Positions 12,148 to 25,005 of a DNA stretch of 64,000 nt are shown piece by piece. The stretch is taken from assembly GCA_910591455.2 (NCBI GenBank), contig OU342815.1, forward strand, positions 20,212,072-20,276,071. The letters run 5' to 3'. The notes beneath the pieces were generated by a model, which ran no database searches, was not told the DNA's origin, and was given only the letters and a program-made list of their open reading frames with translations. The position numbers were made by a program, and so were the translations under genes. The stretch comes from Pholis gunnellus. Lineage: Eukaryota > Chordata > Actinopteri > Perciformes > Pholidae. Position 1 is the first letter of the stretch. Each line of letters opens with the position of its first letter.

Positions 12148-13223
12148 CACTGAAATGAATCCCCTGTGAGTTTGCAGTTCTGTATTCATCACGGTGGGCT
12201 GTGAGGGAAACATATACAGGCTTCACAGACGTACGCAGAGCAACCATAGCACTGTTTTGACAGGAGTCAAAACACACGTAAGAATACACGACGGGCAAAA
12301 AGCGGCACTTTTCATAAATCCGGCGGCTACAGTTTCAATAATGTTGACAGGAGCATCACAAAGATTCAAATAGAATAGATTACATTGAAAAAATTAAACA
12401 CTGAGAGCCTTGATGGTCTATTGACAGTCCACAGGACCACCCAGGCGCTGGCTTGACCTTCATCCTCAGAGCTCCTCTTACACACGTCTGCCTCCACTCT
12501 TATATCGTCCACCTGATGAGCTCTGCTGTCAGCATCGCTCATGTTTAACACAGCAAAATGAAAGTCCTCAGGGAGTGTGTAAAATGTTATTGGGCGGACA
12601 GGCAGGTGCCTCTCTACGGGTCCGACACACGGTCTCACGTGGTCCCGCTCGCTCTCGTCGAGCCTCGTCCTTTTCCCGTGCTGCTTTTTTAACGAGGCGT
12701 GTTGTTTTGTTGTCCAATGCGCGGTGGAGTTTTCTTTGTGTTTTTTTTTGTCTTTTATGGAGCTGGCAGAAAGCCGTTACAGATATTTGTAACGAGCTCT
12801 CATACTGGGGTTTCGTGAGCATGTGTGTTATGAATTACGGAGGCCTGTAATGAGTGCGGTGCGTGTCCGCAGCGAGGAGGGTCTCCAAGTGGCCCGTGGG
12901 AGCAGCAGTTTGTGGTGTCTGGCCTTGTGTGCTGGAGGAATATGCTTCGCATTGGTTTGTACTGATTGAATGCGCATAATGGAGCGGGTATAGTATGTTC
13001 TGTCAGAGTCCCAAAGGCTTTCAGGTCAATTTCTGTGTGAGGGTGGTACGATTGCGCCAAACGATCGCTCCCAAGATAACAGCGAGCATCTTGAGCCGCT
13101 GTCCTCTCAGGGCAATTTTCCGATCCAATAATCAACCAAAATTCTCTGGATAGCTTTAGAGTCAGGCCCGAGGCCAAGAGGAGCCTGAGAGTCTTGAGGG
13201 TGTGGGAGGATGCTGCTCCCCGC
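7066..13223. other. mao-ndp spacer and ndp 3' UTR
   Basis: No exon of a recognised gene. An AT-rich open frame at 7155-7709 (minus) is judged non-coding. A short imperfect tandem of GGACAGAT lies at about 8124-8155, and (CA)n at 12091-12150. The part nearest 13223 must contain the ndp 3' UTR. Candidate minus-strand poly(A) signals are ATTAAA at 12028-12033 and AATAAA at 10432-10437; which one is used cannot be told from sequence. Confidence 0.5.
12091..12150. repeat. (CA)n microsatellite, interrupted
   Basis: CA dinucleotides with GCACAG and AAAC interruptions, in the probable ndp 3' UTR or just beyond it. Confidence 0.85.
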
Positions 13224-13448
13224 TCAGCTGCACTCCTCACAGTTGCAGGCTAGGATGTATCTGTATGTGGCCGTGATGCGAGTCCCGCCGGCGCAGCGCA
13301 GCCTCACCGCCTTCAGCTTGGAGGTGTGCGGCCGGCAGCAGGAGCAGGTGCTCTTGAAGGGCTGTTTGAGCACCGAGCTGAAGGAGATGAGGGGGTCGGA
13401 GCGGGTCGTGTGGCTGCAGTGGCCCTCGCAGCGCGCCAGCAACACCAT
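13224..13448 (-). CDS. ndp: ndp last coding exon (Norrin cystine-knot core)
   Basis: Acceptor TTTCCAG then MVLLARCEGHC; 74 residues ending EECS and a TAG stop. Contains nine of the eleven cysteines and the conserved RLRCAGG and TATYRYIL segments. Confidence 0.97.
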   Translation of the reverse strand: MVLLARCEGHCSHTTRSDPLISFSSVLKQPFKSTCSCCRPHTSKLKAVRLRCAGGTRITATYRYILACNCEECS

Positions 13449-13794
13449 CTGGAAACACAGCATGCAGAAAAAACCCCGTTAAGAAAGCACAGACAGTCTC
13501 ATGATTTCCAGGCCCCCGTCGTGGGTTGACGACAGGGTGTTTGAGTTTAGTCTAGAAGTAAGCTGTCTGTTTTTCTCCTACTAGCTTCGGCCTTGCACCT
13601 GCAAACTGAGAGATAGCAAAGAGACCAGCCGCTCACTCCTACACCTGCCGCAGCTCGGAGCTCAGGGTCGCTCGCGCACACAGATATTCGCACCACGAAG
13701 ACTCATCCAGAGGAATGTATGTGTGCTGACGGGACAAAACCACTGTATCAAGCTTTCCCCAAGTCTCACCAGTCAGATCACACACACACACACA

Positions 13795-13830
<36 letters not shown>

Positions 13831-13831
13831 T

Positions 13832-13874
<43 letters not shown>

Positions 13875-16271
13875 GAGCACTGGCCTGATTAGTGTTGTGA
13901 CCGTCCGCCTGGCATTCCTCTGTGGGTCACCACATTCCTGTCGCCTCCCTAAACAGACTCCTGTGTCATGTCCTTCTGTCAGCTGCTGTGTGTCGCCACC
14001 CGTGTACTCACTTTGACAAAAGCCTGTCTGGGGCCACGGCAGGGTGACACACACACACACATACACACACACACACCAGGAGCGTTGTCGCCACTTTAAG
14101 ACCATTTGTCTTTGTCCTAGCTGAGGATCAGGCAGTCAAACAGTGACAATTCCTCTCCTGTGACGCCCCTCTGCTCCTCTACACGCCTCCTCTCTGTCAG
14201 CACCTTTCATTCATGACCAGCTGGATGAATAAAAAATAATAATAGAAGCCGATACAGTGGTTATACAATCACCGAACACAAAGTTGTGAAGGTGATTTAG
14301 TCTTCTGCCCAGTGACTTTGCCACTAAGGCTTATGGGTACTATACTTAAGTACAGTTTTGAGGTACTTATAATTTGCTTGAGTATTTATGCTACTTTCTA
14401 CTTCTCCACTATAATTAAGAAGCAAACATTGTCCTTTTTACTACATTTATTTGATTGAGCTACTTTTGATTTGTATTATTAATAGAAAATATGATTCATC
14501 TCATAATAATAATTATACTATTATAGGTTAAACTACCCAGCAGTATATAAAGCTGTTAAAATGAGCCTTTCCTTTACCAGCTGCAACATTAACATGACAA
14601 CACATTAATACATCAATAATTATAATCCAATGGTATTATATAATATACTTTATTCTTGAATTATGAATGAGTACATCTAATTTTGGTACTTAAAGTTTAT
14701 TTTGATACTTTTAATTAAGTAGGATATTGAATGCAGTGCTTTTATTAGTAAGAGAGAATTTTTACACATGCAGTTTTTTTCTACTTTTACTCAAATAAAA
14801 GACGTGAATACTTCTTCCTCCACTGAGCTCATCGTCACTGGTTGTAACAAATGCTCGACATTGGTGGCTTTGCTGTAACACATCCAATCAATACAAATAT
14901 TGTCTGTGTTGAGATGATTTTTCTTGCTTTGACTCAGCACTTATTCTCCTGCACCTACTGGCATGAAGAGATCATTATTTTCATAAACAAAGTTTAAAAA
15001 AATACTCATATCAGTTGGCTATTTAAACCTATAGAAACCTACTCTGTGCCTGGGCAGCAGATGAAAGCGCGCAGATAAATCTATCCCACCTACATCCGCT
15101 TTGCACACACACACACACACACACACAGACACTGAGCAGGTCCGTGTGCAGGTGGATTCTGTGTGAACTGGAACTACTGAGGTGTAAAACGACCGCTGAG
15201 CCAGGCGACCCCTCAGTTCTCTGTGTACTGTAATAGAAAGCCAACGCTCACGCTGTGAGTGAGTTCAGCCCTGACTTCCCTGAGCGGAGCTGTGGTTTGG
15301 CCACCTGCTCAGTGCACTCAGAGACAGAATATTAAAAAAAGACCAAAGAACTGAGCTGCTCACGCTAGCTGAACAACTGCACGACAAAAAAGGACGGTGG
15401 AAATTGACAGCCACGGGATTCAACGGGTCATCGGGCTCTTTACATAAATGGATGCGTCTGGGTTGTCCGACACTTCAGGGAAAAGGAAAAGGAATGAGGC
15501 GCCACGCCTTCGTACCATTAGGTAACTCGTCTTTCTCTTTCTACAGCCCATCGCTCTCCCTTCAGCCCCCTGGCAGAGGCAGGAGAGAGCAGGCCGACAG
15601 GGAGGCGTCCACTTCAGCCAAATCTGCGTCCCAGCTGAGGTGCAGAATATGTCTGCAGCGTGGCCCATGTCCAGCACCGCACACACACACACACAACACA
15701 CACAACACACACGCACACACACAGACAAACGAGGCGAGACTCGTCTAAGGGATGGAGAGAAAGTGAGAGAAAGAGATAGCCAAATGGAGGAGGCTTTCGT
15801 GGGGCAACAAGAGTAATACTAGAAAGAGGAAAGTGTGTCTGGGACTAATTAAGTTAGCGTTGGGGGTGTTCATTTTTAGGCCGGTGCTCTGTGGGTTTTC
15901 TTCTTGTCTCCGAGGCTTGCTTTGGAACAAATTGTTTAGTAAGAAATGAGTTAATTTGTCAGGTGACGACCGGCACTGTGACCTTTAAACAACTTGCTAC
16001 CACAAAAGGTGAGCGACTGGCAACACCGCGAAGGTTCGTGTGTGGGTCTGTTTTCGGGCCTCACCTTGGAGTTGCACTTGTAAATCGGGTGCGTGATGGT
16101 CTCCACAAAGTGGTGCCTCATGCAGCGCTCTGGGTCGCTGTCTCCCAGGTGCGGGTGTCCGTTATCGCTGGCCTTGTTGCTGCTGGCGGACTGGACCAAA
16201 CCCAGCAGGGGGCAGCACATCAGGACCAGCAGCAGGCCAGAGGGGGGGCCCACAGAGACGAAAGGTTTCAT
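13224..16271 (-). CDS. ndp: Norrin (Norrie disease protein), two coding exons, 143 aa
   Basis: Secreted cystine-knot growth factor that activates canonical Wnt signalling through Frizzled-4, LRP5/6 and TSPAN12, needed for retinal and inner-ear vessels. Joining 16271-16065 to 13448-13224 gives 143 aa (human 133). Residues about 10-28 form a hydrophobic signal peptide (SGLLLVLMCCPLLGLVQS). The C-terminal cystine-knot domain starts at DPERCMRHH (around residue 46). All 11 cysteines expected in mature Norrin are present: C50, C66 and nine in the last exon, including the STCSCC run and the closing ACNCEEC. The intron falls after KCNSK (phase 0), as in mammals. The start is the ATG that puts the signal peptide at the N-terminus; an in-frame stop lies upstream. 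Neighbours mao and efhc2 confirm orthology. Confidence 0.96.
13779..13876. repeat. (CA)n-(ACGC)n compound microsatellite
   Basis: A short CA run passes into about 20 copies of ACGC with one ATGC variant. It is a strict purine-pyrimidine alternation, the type of sequence most prone to form Z-DNA. Confidence 0.95.
14328..14826. mobile_element. Teleost CAGTGGAGGAAGAAGTATTC-family repeat (degenerate)
   Basis: Right end, read on the minus strand, begins CAGTGGAGGAAGAAGTATTC then an ACTTTTACTC-type motif; the left end has GTACTATACTTAAGTACAG. The terminal CAGTGGWGGAAGAAGTAYTC and AAGTAAA-rich flanks mark a very common fish repeat, recognised from memory. No coding capacity. Confidence 0.6.
16065..16271 (-). 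CDS. ndp: ndp first coding exon (signal peptide and start of mature Norrin)
   Basis: 69 residues from MKPFVS to KCNSK, ending phase 0 at donor GTGAGG. Contains the signal peptide, a short variable linker (residues about 29-45) and the first two knot cysteines. Confidence 0.96.
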
Positions 16272-16531
16272 GATGGGACCACCCCGGGGGTCTTGATCCT
16301 CAAAAGGATGTCCGACGCCAAGCGCCGTCTCCGTGTCCTTTTATGTCTCTCGCTCTTACTGTCTTTCTTCACAGTTCTTTTCCGCCTCTCATCCAAGTAT
16401 ATCTTCTAGGGTCTCTCTCTCGGTCCTGCTAGTACAGCGGAGGTTTAAGGTCAGCGAGTTGGAGGGAGAAAGGTGGTAGGAGGGTTGCTCCGTCGGGCCG
16501 CTCCATCCCCCACTGTCTGGATCCACCGCAG
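16272..16531 (-). other. ndp: Probable ndp 5' UTR part of exon 2
   Basis: Upstream of the ATG the minus strand has a good acceptor, GTCTCCCTCTCACAG, ending at about 16533-16532. Human NDP has a non-coding first exon and a second exon that begins with UTR, so a similar arrangement is inferred here. An in-frame stop at 16389-16391 rules out an upstream extension of Norrin. Confidence 0.45.
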
Positions 16532-16739
16532 TCTGTGAGAGGGAGACAAACAGGAAGACGTGCACTGATAAAGAAACACTATTGTGTGTGTGTGGCCAGT
16601 ATGTTATGTCTATTTGTACATCCAAGGGAATTACTCTGTGCTGTAGAAAAGATCACATGCTCCCCGACGTGGATGGAGCTGCCTCCAGACTGATTCTCAT
16701 AGATATTTTTGCCAGTTTTTGGGTGATTGACTGTATGAT

Positions 16740-16741
<2 letters not shown>

Positions 16742-16776
<35 letters not shown>
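16742..16776. repeat. (TG)n microsatellite
   Basis: About 17 pure TG units. Confidence 0.9.
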
Positions 16777-16778
<2 letters not shown>

Positions 16779-17175
16779 GAGGGGGCGTCTCTGAACCTGG
16801 CTGCCTACTTTGTCTCCTTTATTCCACGGTCTCCCCTGCACACCCACACACATGTAGACACATAAGTCCTGGTGCTTTTATTACAGAGGAGAAACTTAAG
16901 CCATGCACAAACAGCCTGCAGCCAGGCGTTTCCCCCCCCCAGGAAAGACTTTTTCATTAAAACAAATCGCTCTCCCAACAAGCCCTCTCATGACTGCAAA
17001 CCCTCTGCCAGTCCCGCAGCATATTTTCACATGTATTTATGTCGCTTTTGTTTTTTTTTCCTTTTTCCAACTTCATAGTTTTATTGTACTCCTGACAATA
17101 GGGTTCGTGTTAAGAAGGAGCTTGGTGCCGGCTCAGGCAGGTTTGCTAACAGGCAATGTGTTGTGAATTAAGGAG

Positions 17176-17279
<104 letters not shown>

Positions 17280-18719
17280 ACAAGTGGAGTCAAGGAGAAA
17301 GGAGTGTAATGATCGAGATGTATTTTATACTCTTCACCTGATATTCATATAAATATGTGTTCAAGGCTTTTTTATGTTGATTCGTCTGTAAAGGCACATT
17401 AATGCGTTTGTCTTCGGTAACTCGACTTCTCAGTTATTTGTAAATTCATTATTTAGTCTGTGCACAAAGTTCTTCCTAAGGTCTTAAACTTGATTACTTG
17501 GGCGTTAAGTAGCAATGAAGAAGCTACGGAGTTTACACACTGACTCTGTTGCACCATTAAAACTCAAGAGTTACATTTTAGTTATTTCTAAACATCTGCA
17601 GAAATAAATAAATAAATCCAATAAAAAGAAATATCTCTTGAGCATGATTTCCAAAAAAAACGTCTATAATTTACCTGCCAACCCTTCGTCAATGTAGGTA
17701 TTATTTTGTTTTCTTAAGCAGTGCATCCAAGGAGAAATGTGTTTTTCAGAGTAAGTGCTCATGCAGCTTAGAATGAGCAGGAAGTATCACATTATGCTAA
17801 ACCCATCTGACCTTTTTTTTTGGTCATTCAGTCTGATGTTATTGACATACAGTTTTGTAATTTGAGATATTTGCGTTATTTCTCTTGCCCGGGTCCAGAC
17901 CTTTGGATCCGCCCCCTCTACAGTCCAGTTGACTGAAGATGGAAATGGAGTGCAACCAGTTCACATTTGTGTGTCATATATCAGGCAATTACTTCTCCGA
18001 AATGCATTTCCAGTTCTTTCCAGTTCTTTTTTTGTTAATTATACCAAATCTATTTACACGGGTAATCTCATTAACACACAGGGTCTGGTTAAGACACAGC
18101 AACAGGTTAGATTATTGTTAAACAGCGTTAAATAAGGTCGTAACTGGGTCAGGTGTGTCGACCATATTCCACACTCCTCACTCTGAATGGATCATACATT
18201 AGCACGCTAACGTTAGCTGTGTCAACAGTTGCTGTGTGTAAATATTCAGTGATGAAGAACCCTCATGTAAGAACTAGTAACACTCACATCATCCCGAGGC
18301 TATAGTCAGGAAGATGCGTCTGTAAGTGTCTGGTGTGTACCTGTGCGTGAACATAAGAGTGGGTGCATGTGAACGTGGCAGTAACTACACTGTTGAGCAG
18401 CACTGTTTGGCTCAGTTAGAGCAGAGGAAATGAACAAAACACTGCTTCTATCAAAGCTCCCTCTTTAGCATCCATCTTCATAGCTGCACGACTCCACTGA
18501 TTTCCTCACTTAAGCTGAAATCACAGAATGCATCAAGTTCACCTCAAACCTTTATATACCCCCCCCACCCCCCCAATTCCACCCCCGATGTTTTTCTTTC
18601 TAAGGGGAATCATTTAACCTTAACATTCCTCTTGAGAGAAAGTATCATTTGGCCTGTTAAAATAAATACTCCCCGAGATGTTTTGTTGGCCCGTTGAACA
18701 TGTGCTGCAGGGTTTACAC

Positions 18720-18860
18720 AGCCGACGGGCCGGTCTACTCGGAGCAGCAGGCTCCCTCACACAGCCAGCGCCCATCAGCACGTCCAGCCCGGCCAGCCGC
18801 ACCGGGCCGAGCGCTACGGCGGCGGCGGTGACTGTTATCCCCATCTCGTGTGCAGTGTAG
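18720..18860. promoter_or_regulatory. CpG-dense patch, candidate promoter or exon
   Basis: GC-rich stretch with a clear excess of CpG (including GGCGGCGGCGG) in otherwise AT-rich surroundings. Frames are open on both strands, as expected from composition alone, and match no family I know. It sits about 2.3 kb upstream of the ndp UTR acceptor, so it could be an ndp promoter or first exon, but no good minus-strand donor stands out. Confidence 0.3.
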
Positions 18861-20448
18861 ACCACGGGGTCATTTCACGGATTTAATCATCATGAGGATG
18901 AGAATGAAGGGGGACAATTGGATAAAGTTTTTACAAGATGTCTACATGTTCACCTCCAACTCTTTGAAGCTGAGGACATGGCGGCAAGGCAGGAGGAGCT
19001 CGTTCCGAGCTGCTAACAAAGCTTGTCAAGCTTTGTTAATTACAATCGGTTTGAACTCTAAAAACAACCAAATTAATGACTTTTAAGCTTTTCCGTTTTT
19101 CCGCTTATTTGATTAGATATCATATCTCAACGGTCACCTTTGTGCTTCAATAAAGAATAACTCAAATATTTGTCATAACTATCAAGGAAACACTGGGGAA
19201 AAACCTGCTGTTGGACCTCTATCGACCCCCTGGAACTCCGACTACCACCCTCTGTGCATGGTGTATGTGCCATGTGGTCGCAAAGTTCCCATTAATTGCT
19301 CTTCATACAGCAAACAACATATGGCAGCTTCCTTATGTGTCAAGAGACCCAGTGCTCCTATTTCTGAAGGAATAATACTAACTTGCCCCCGGTCAGTTTA
19401 GTCTGGTACACAATGTGAATATTATGCACATTATGAGCACATTATAAACCAAAGCTTTAAAACAAGAATTTGTACAGAGCCATCTAAAAAAAACACGGCC
19501 ACAAGATAAGCTATTCCTGCAAGAAATAAGAAAAATGAGAAAAAGCTGGCCAGAGACCCGACTACAAATGAATGCTAATGTTGCTGCATGTCTGTTGGAT
19601 GCGTAAACACACACATATTTGCTTAATAGTTTGCCATATTAACGTAAAAGGTGATAATATGTGGTGTTTTCTGTTGCCCTCTAAGAATTATTGCAGGTTT
19701 AACTAACATTTTACTTTAGGGTGCATATTGTCTCTCAACTCTGCACATGCAGTGAATTTAAGAACTCTGGTTCTCAGCAGCAGATGGTAATCCAGCTTTG
19801 CAGGGAGGTTCAGATAATATATGTGATTGTACCATCCTCTAAACTCAAATCCCCAAAAGGGTTTTCTAAAGTGAAAACATGTTAAATCAATTCAGATCAA
19901 ACATGAGAATGGAACTGTAAATCACAAATCGCCCACTAGAACATGTGTTTTTGTTAGACAGACAACAGGTCGGCCCTACTGTGAAGTAAAGCAAACAAAG
20001 ATAACGACACGAGTGATCCGCCTAGTAAATACCACGACAATCCAAATAAACTTTATTTTACCGTAAATGTTGTAATTTTGGTCCACAGCCAGCCATGTCC
20101 TCTCTGATTAACAATTAGTGGAGCGAGCCAATCATTCCCACTATACTATCTATTTATGTACAGCAAAGAGATGATTTTTATTGATTGTCGTCTGCCTGTT
20201 ATGCAGCCGGCTGAAGCAGCCCTGCTCTCTAAAATGCATTGTAATGCAAACAAGGGCATCCCTCAGTACAAGGTGACTACACATCATAATTACTGTCTCT
20301 TCTGGAGACTCATGCTTGAGCTTTGAAAGCTGGTGATATGAATACAGAGCTATGAATGGCAGCTGGCTCAGATAATAGGGGCTTTCAGGAGAATACATGG
20401 AGATACTATCTGTGTGAGTGAGTTCATTACTGCACTGTGAGCGCTTCA

Positions 20449-20450
<2 letters not shown>

Positions 20451-20521
<71 letters not shown>
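20451..20521. repeat. (GT)n microsatellite, ~35 units
   Basis: Uninterrupted GT array. Confidence 0.95.
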
Positions 20522-20522
<1 letters not shown>

Positions 20523-22429
20523 TGCCTGGTGGCCTCCCGGCTGAAGCAGAAGTAAAACAAAGGTCAAGAGGTTTGGGGCAGGGTAAGGGCCAGTGTGGCC
20601 TCCTCTCCCCCCAACTCACCCACACCTGCCCTGGACTCAGATTTATAGAGCCCTGGGTGTTCACAAACAGCAGCTGGATCCACCCATACACTCCCCCCCC
20701 CCCCCCATCTTATCCAAGTATAATGACCGGCAAACCCTGAATGGTTACGCTCTGTGTCTTTCTTGGATCTATCGTTTGGAATCGACCACATCGTCCACTC
20801 AAACCAAGGTTGTCTTTCTGATATAACTACGAAAACAAATCCCCTTTGAGTTCCACTTAGAAGTGCAGCCTTCCTCCTTTATTGGTATCCTCTGCATGTT
20901 TCTGCTTCCATCGCTTCCTCCTTTATCTCCAACACCCCTCTGTTGCAGCCCTTAGGTCTGATCTATGTCTGGGAGTGTTGGATTAAAACGCACCACGTCA
21001 ACTTGGGGCTTTACTGTTTTTATAACAAATAGCAGCTCTGTTGGCAGCAGAACTCCATAAAACACAACAAGTTGATTCATTCTGAATTACACATGAAATC
21101 GAAGTAAATAACTTCGCTTGATGACTAGGCCAGGCTCCACCCAGTGGAACTCCACAGAGAAAGTCACATTTTCCATTTGACAAGGTGAGGAATTTTTGGG
21201 AAAGCGAACCTTATCTCTGCTAAAACACATTCAGGGATCGCAGGCGGTCTGGGACAAGAAACCGAGTGAGGTCATGGTTATAACTTTAGGTACGTCAAGT
21301 CTATGTGGTCCAGGTTCTGTCATCCTAAAACCGCTGCCCCTGACATCAGTGACAGCAGTCCCATGTTCAGAGCTCAGTGCTGTGGAAACATTGGCTGCAC
21401 TGTTGCTGCTTTAAGTGGGGAAAGAGATATTCTGGTCCACCGAGACAGGACAAGAGAGTGGGCTCTGTTGTGCAGAGGCCTGAGGAGTGCCGAGACATCC
21501 GGAAATGAGCAATCACAACCTGCATGATGGTAGTGCATCCAACCGAATTGGTGCCTTTATTATCAGAGGGGAGGGATGGGGCGGTAGGGGACTGGATGCT
21601 GTGATTTTGGTGCAGAAACGCCATAAAAGACCAAAAACCTGGACCAATAGAGGTTAGATTCTACGAGGGCTGCAAATAAAAACACATTTTATTATTGTTA
21701 ACTATCCACAATCGCTGAATTTGACACCTGAAATGACAACTATCACTCGCAGATTTATAAGCTGTAGCTTGCTATCTGATTAAGCTAAGCAAAGCAACTG
21801 AGTTGGTCGAATAAACCGTCTCCTGCTGACTTTTTAATTGTCCAGTTGACTTAAATATGCACTTAATAGCTATATACTGATCACATGCTAAAAGAGTGAA
21901 GCTTAAGCGGGCAATAAGACATCATTGTCAACTTAATTAATTTGGCCCAACGACCCAAAAACCAGAGTTCCTGGTACTTAAAAACTAATTAGAGAGCCAA
22001 AGCTGGAGGCCCACGGGGCGGATGGAATTATTAAACATCATGCATTATATGTAACTACACACATATTAAGTGTGGAGACCTGTCGCTACGTCTGCATTCA
22101 CTGCTTATTAAAAGACATATCATATGCCAAATCAAATTTAGTAAATTCCACTTCGTTTTTGTGGAAGCAGCTTTGGCAGCATCGCCACGGGGCGGGTCGT
22201 CTAAGAAAGGCCCAGTATCTGCAAAAAAGATCCAGTCTGGGTGAAGAATATCTGGGGAGCCAAAACCGCACAGCCACAATACAATCCCTCCTTACATACC
22301 ACAATCCCTCCGGTTTGCAGCTTTAGGACTTTGGGAGTTATGAGATGATGATTCCAAGCTTAAGGAGGACAGATATTGTGATGTCTCTCTCTTTGAGGCT
22401 ACGGTGGGAAAGATTCCTCCCACGCATGC

Positions 22430-22450
22430 ACACACACCCCACACCCCACA

Positions 22451-22495
<45 letters not shown>
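22430..22495. repeat. (CA)n microsatellite with CACACCCC lead
   Basis: Irregular CACACCCCACACCC lead followed by about 20 pure CA units. Confidence 0.9.
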
Positions 22496-22669
22496 CTCAG
22501 AGGGAAATATTGTATTTCATTCCACTACAATTATTGGAAAGCAATAATTTTTAGTTACTTTGCAGATTAATATTTGATGCAATAACCTATGATACAAATA
22601 TAATATGACATCTAATTAAACAACACCGTCAAGGGCCATTCTAGCGCATAATATCTACTTTTACTTTTG

Positions 22670-22805
22670 ATGCTTTAAGTATTTTCTGCTGGTAATACTT
22701 CTGTACTTTCATTCAAATACAATTTTGAAAGCTGGAATGTTTTTTTTTAATTGTTGTATTGCTACATTTACTTAAGGAAAGGATCTGAATACTTCCTCCA
22801 CCTCT
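22670..22805. mobile_element. Fragment of the CAGTGGAGGAAG-type teleost repeat
   Basis: Right part reads TTTACTTAAGGAAAGGATCT then GAATACTTCCTCCACCTCTG, the reverse-complement terminus of the family also seen at 14328-14826. Truncated and diverged. Confidence 0.6.
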
Positions 22806-23867
22806 GGGAAAGTGGAACGTCAGAAAGACGTTTACAAAACAGTGAAAGTTTAATAAATAACTGCTGCTCTGAGCGCTGATATAATAAGTCAATTCATCAA
22901 TATATGTATGTCCATCAACATGAAATTAACTGACAATTATTGTGATAGCAAATACATTTTTTTTCAAGCTTTTAAAATGCAAGAAATGTCTTTTCTTTTT
23001 TTGGACTGTTGGTCGGACAGAACGAGTCATTTGGAGACTTCCCCTTGGCCGTTAGGATTTTTAACAGTTCAATAATAGCACACTGAAGCAATGCACAAAA
23101 GAGCCGAGGTGCAAAAAGAAGTCATAACGAGGACTTTTGTTCAAGAGGTAAAAGTGAAACAATGACATCATCTCAGAGTCTGTTATGAGAAGTGACACCA
23201 TGAAGCCTCCCAACTGTTCCAGCCATATGCTGTGCAGAACAGAATTTCCCAATGCGCGTCACCACGTTTTGTTCTTAGCAGTGGGGTGCATGTATAAATA
23301 TCCCCTGCCCACCTCACTTGTGTGTTTCTGTTCTCAGACGTGTACACGTATTATGCAGATACATCACACAAGGGTCTGTGTGTGTGTGTGTGTCCGTTGG
23401 TGCTGCCGCTCTGGGGCTCTACACATTGCTAGGATGCTGGTGTGTGATGGCATATGGGCCGTGGCAGAGGAGCCAGATCTTCAGAGGGATCCTGCACTTT
23501 GTCACCCCCGGGCCAGCCGGCAGCTGAGTACACAGTTGTTGTCCAGACACGGGTCTGTCTGCGGTGGCAGCGGGCTGTTGTAGAGCCCCCCCCAGAAAAC
23601 AGGTGCATCAAAGGACACCAGAGGAGGGGGGAATTAGGGGGAAATGACAGGTACGGAAGGGGGGGGGGGGGGGAGTATAATGTTTTGAGCCATCATGAAT
23701 ACCTTTCTCTATCTCTGCCCCTCTCTCTCTTCATCTTTCTAACTACATCATTACACTGCTTTCTGATTTGCTCCAGTGCTTCGCCGTGGCTCCCCTCCTC
23801 CTCAACCTCACCACCCTCCATTGTTTCACCAGCTTTTAATAAACTAAAGGGCAGATTCCTGACTGGA

Positions 23868-23942
23868 GTGTGTGTGTGTATGTGTGTGTGTAGGGGGGGG
23901 GACAGACCCACAGACCTGTCCTCCAGCCACACACACATATAC

Positions 23943-23974
<32 letters not shown>
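23868..23974. repeat. (GT)n ... (CA)n inverted pair
   Basis: A GT run (about 23868-23891) and a CA run (23946-23974) about 55 bp apart, potentially able to fold into a hairpin. Confidence 0.7.
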
Positions 23975-23978
<4 letters not shown>

Positions 23979-24044
23979 GGCATTCAGTGCCAATCTCTTC
24001 CACTGTCTACTGACGCCAGCTCCTGAAACGCACACACAAACTTA

Positions 24045-24050
<6 letters not shown>

Positions 24051-24101
<51 letters not shown>
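24051..24101. repeat. (CT)n microsatellite
   Basis: About 25 CT units. Confidence 0.95.
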
Positions 24102-24108
<7 letters not shown>

Positions 24109-24961
24109 ACCCTCCCCACGCGCCATCCTCCTAAAAGCTAAGCTCCCCACTAAATATATCCCCCTCAGTAAAGATAAGACAAACAGTGTGGATTTGAGCG
24201 CAGTGTACAGCCAATGACAGGCAGCCACGTGAGCCGCAGCTAAGCTTGTGTTAGCTTTACAATTTCGGCTTCTCAGAAACAGTGGAGCGGGAAGACACAG
24301 ATGACATATATGTATGAATATTCTCGGATTTCTAATTATTTCTGACTAATGCTCAGTGTGTGTTACACGAGCTTTCGTAGTAACAGAACCCCCTAACCTT
24401 GCTGGGTCACACATGCATTTCAAATCCTGAATCGGCCTCCTCTGTTTGCTCCATCCTCGTCAGAAAAAAGACAACAGTGGGAACCGGCGAGCTGCAGGCT
24501 AAAACTAGTGCACGAAACTGGATCAATCCTCCATTCAACCGCAAGCCTAAGGCGCTCGAGCGAACGAAGGCGTCGTGGGCGTGTTTGTTTTATCGCGTTG
24601 GACCAGGTTTCCGCGGGCAGCAGAGATCTGTCACATGCTCGTCTGGCAGGGCGGCGTTAAGGATCTTCTCGATGGCCTGCGGTTCGTGCAGAGCATCCAT
24701 TTGTCAGAAGCACATTCCTGCGGCGGTGAGACATTGTGAACTGCCTATCGAAAGCTTCAACACTGTCCAAATAAACACACTCACAATGGGCCCCTGTGTG
24801 TGTGTGTGTGTGTGCGTGTTTGCATGTGTGAGAATATGAAACATGAGAGCAGAGACACAAAACCAACCACGCACTGCTCTGCCAGAGCATTGCTGTCTAT
24901 CTGCACCTGGCTGAACGTGCGATGTTTCAAACACACCTCCTACTCCACTTCTTCACCTTCC

Positions 24962-24964
<3 letters not shown>

Positions 24965-25003
<39 letters not shown>
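24965..25003. repeat. (CT)n microsatellite
   Basis: About 19 CT units; pyrimidine-rich DNA continues for some 450 bp downstream. Confidence 0.9.

Positions 25004-25005
<2 letters not shown>

Larger units (their letters stand above)
13449..16064 (-). other. ndp: ndp intron between coding exons
   Basis: Bounded by GTGAGG donor and CAG acceptor on the minus strand. Holds an (ACGC)n array, two CA tracts (14047-14076, 15102-15127), a CA-rich patch at about 15680-15722 and a degenerate teleost repeat copy (14328-14826). No other exon seen. Confidence 0.9.

Noticed and set aside
13449..13463. Upstream Met (MLCFQ) before the last ndp exon
   Set aside because: These bases are the intron end, containing the TTTCCAG acceptor.
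16389..16625. 78-codon minus-strand frame upstream of ndp
   Set aside because: Falls in the presumed intron end and 5' UTR, ends in a stop before the Norrin ATG and matches nothing.
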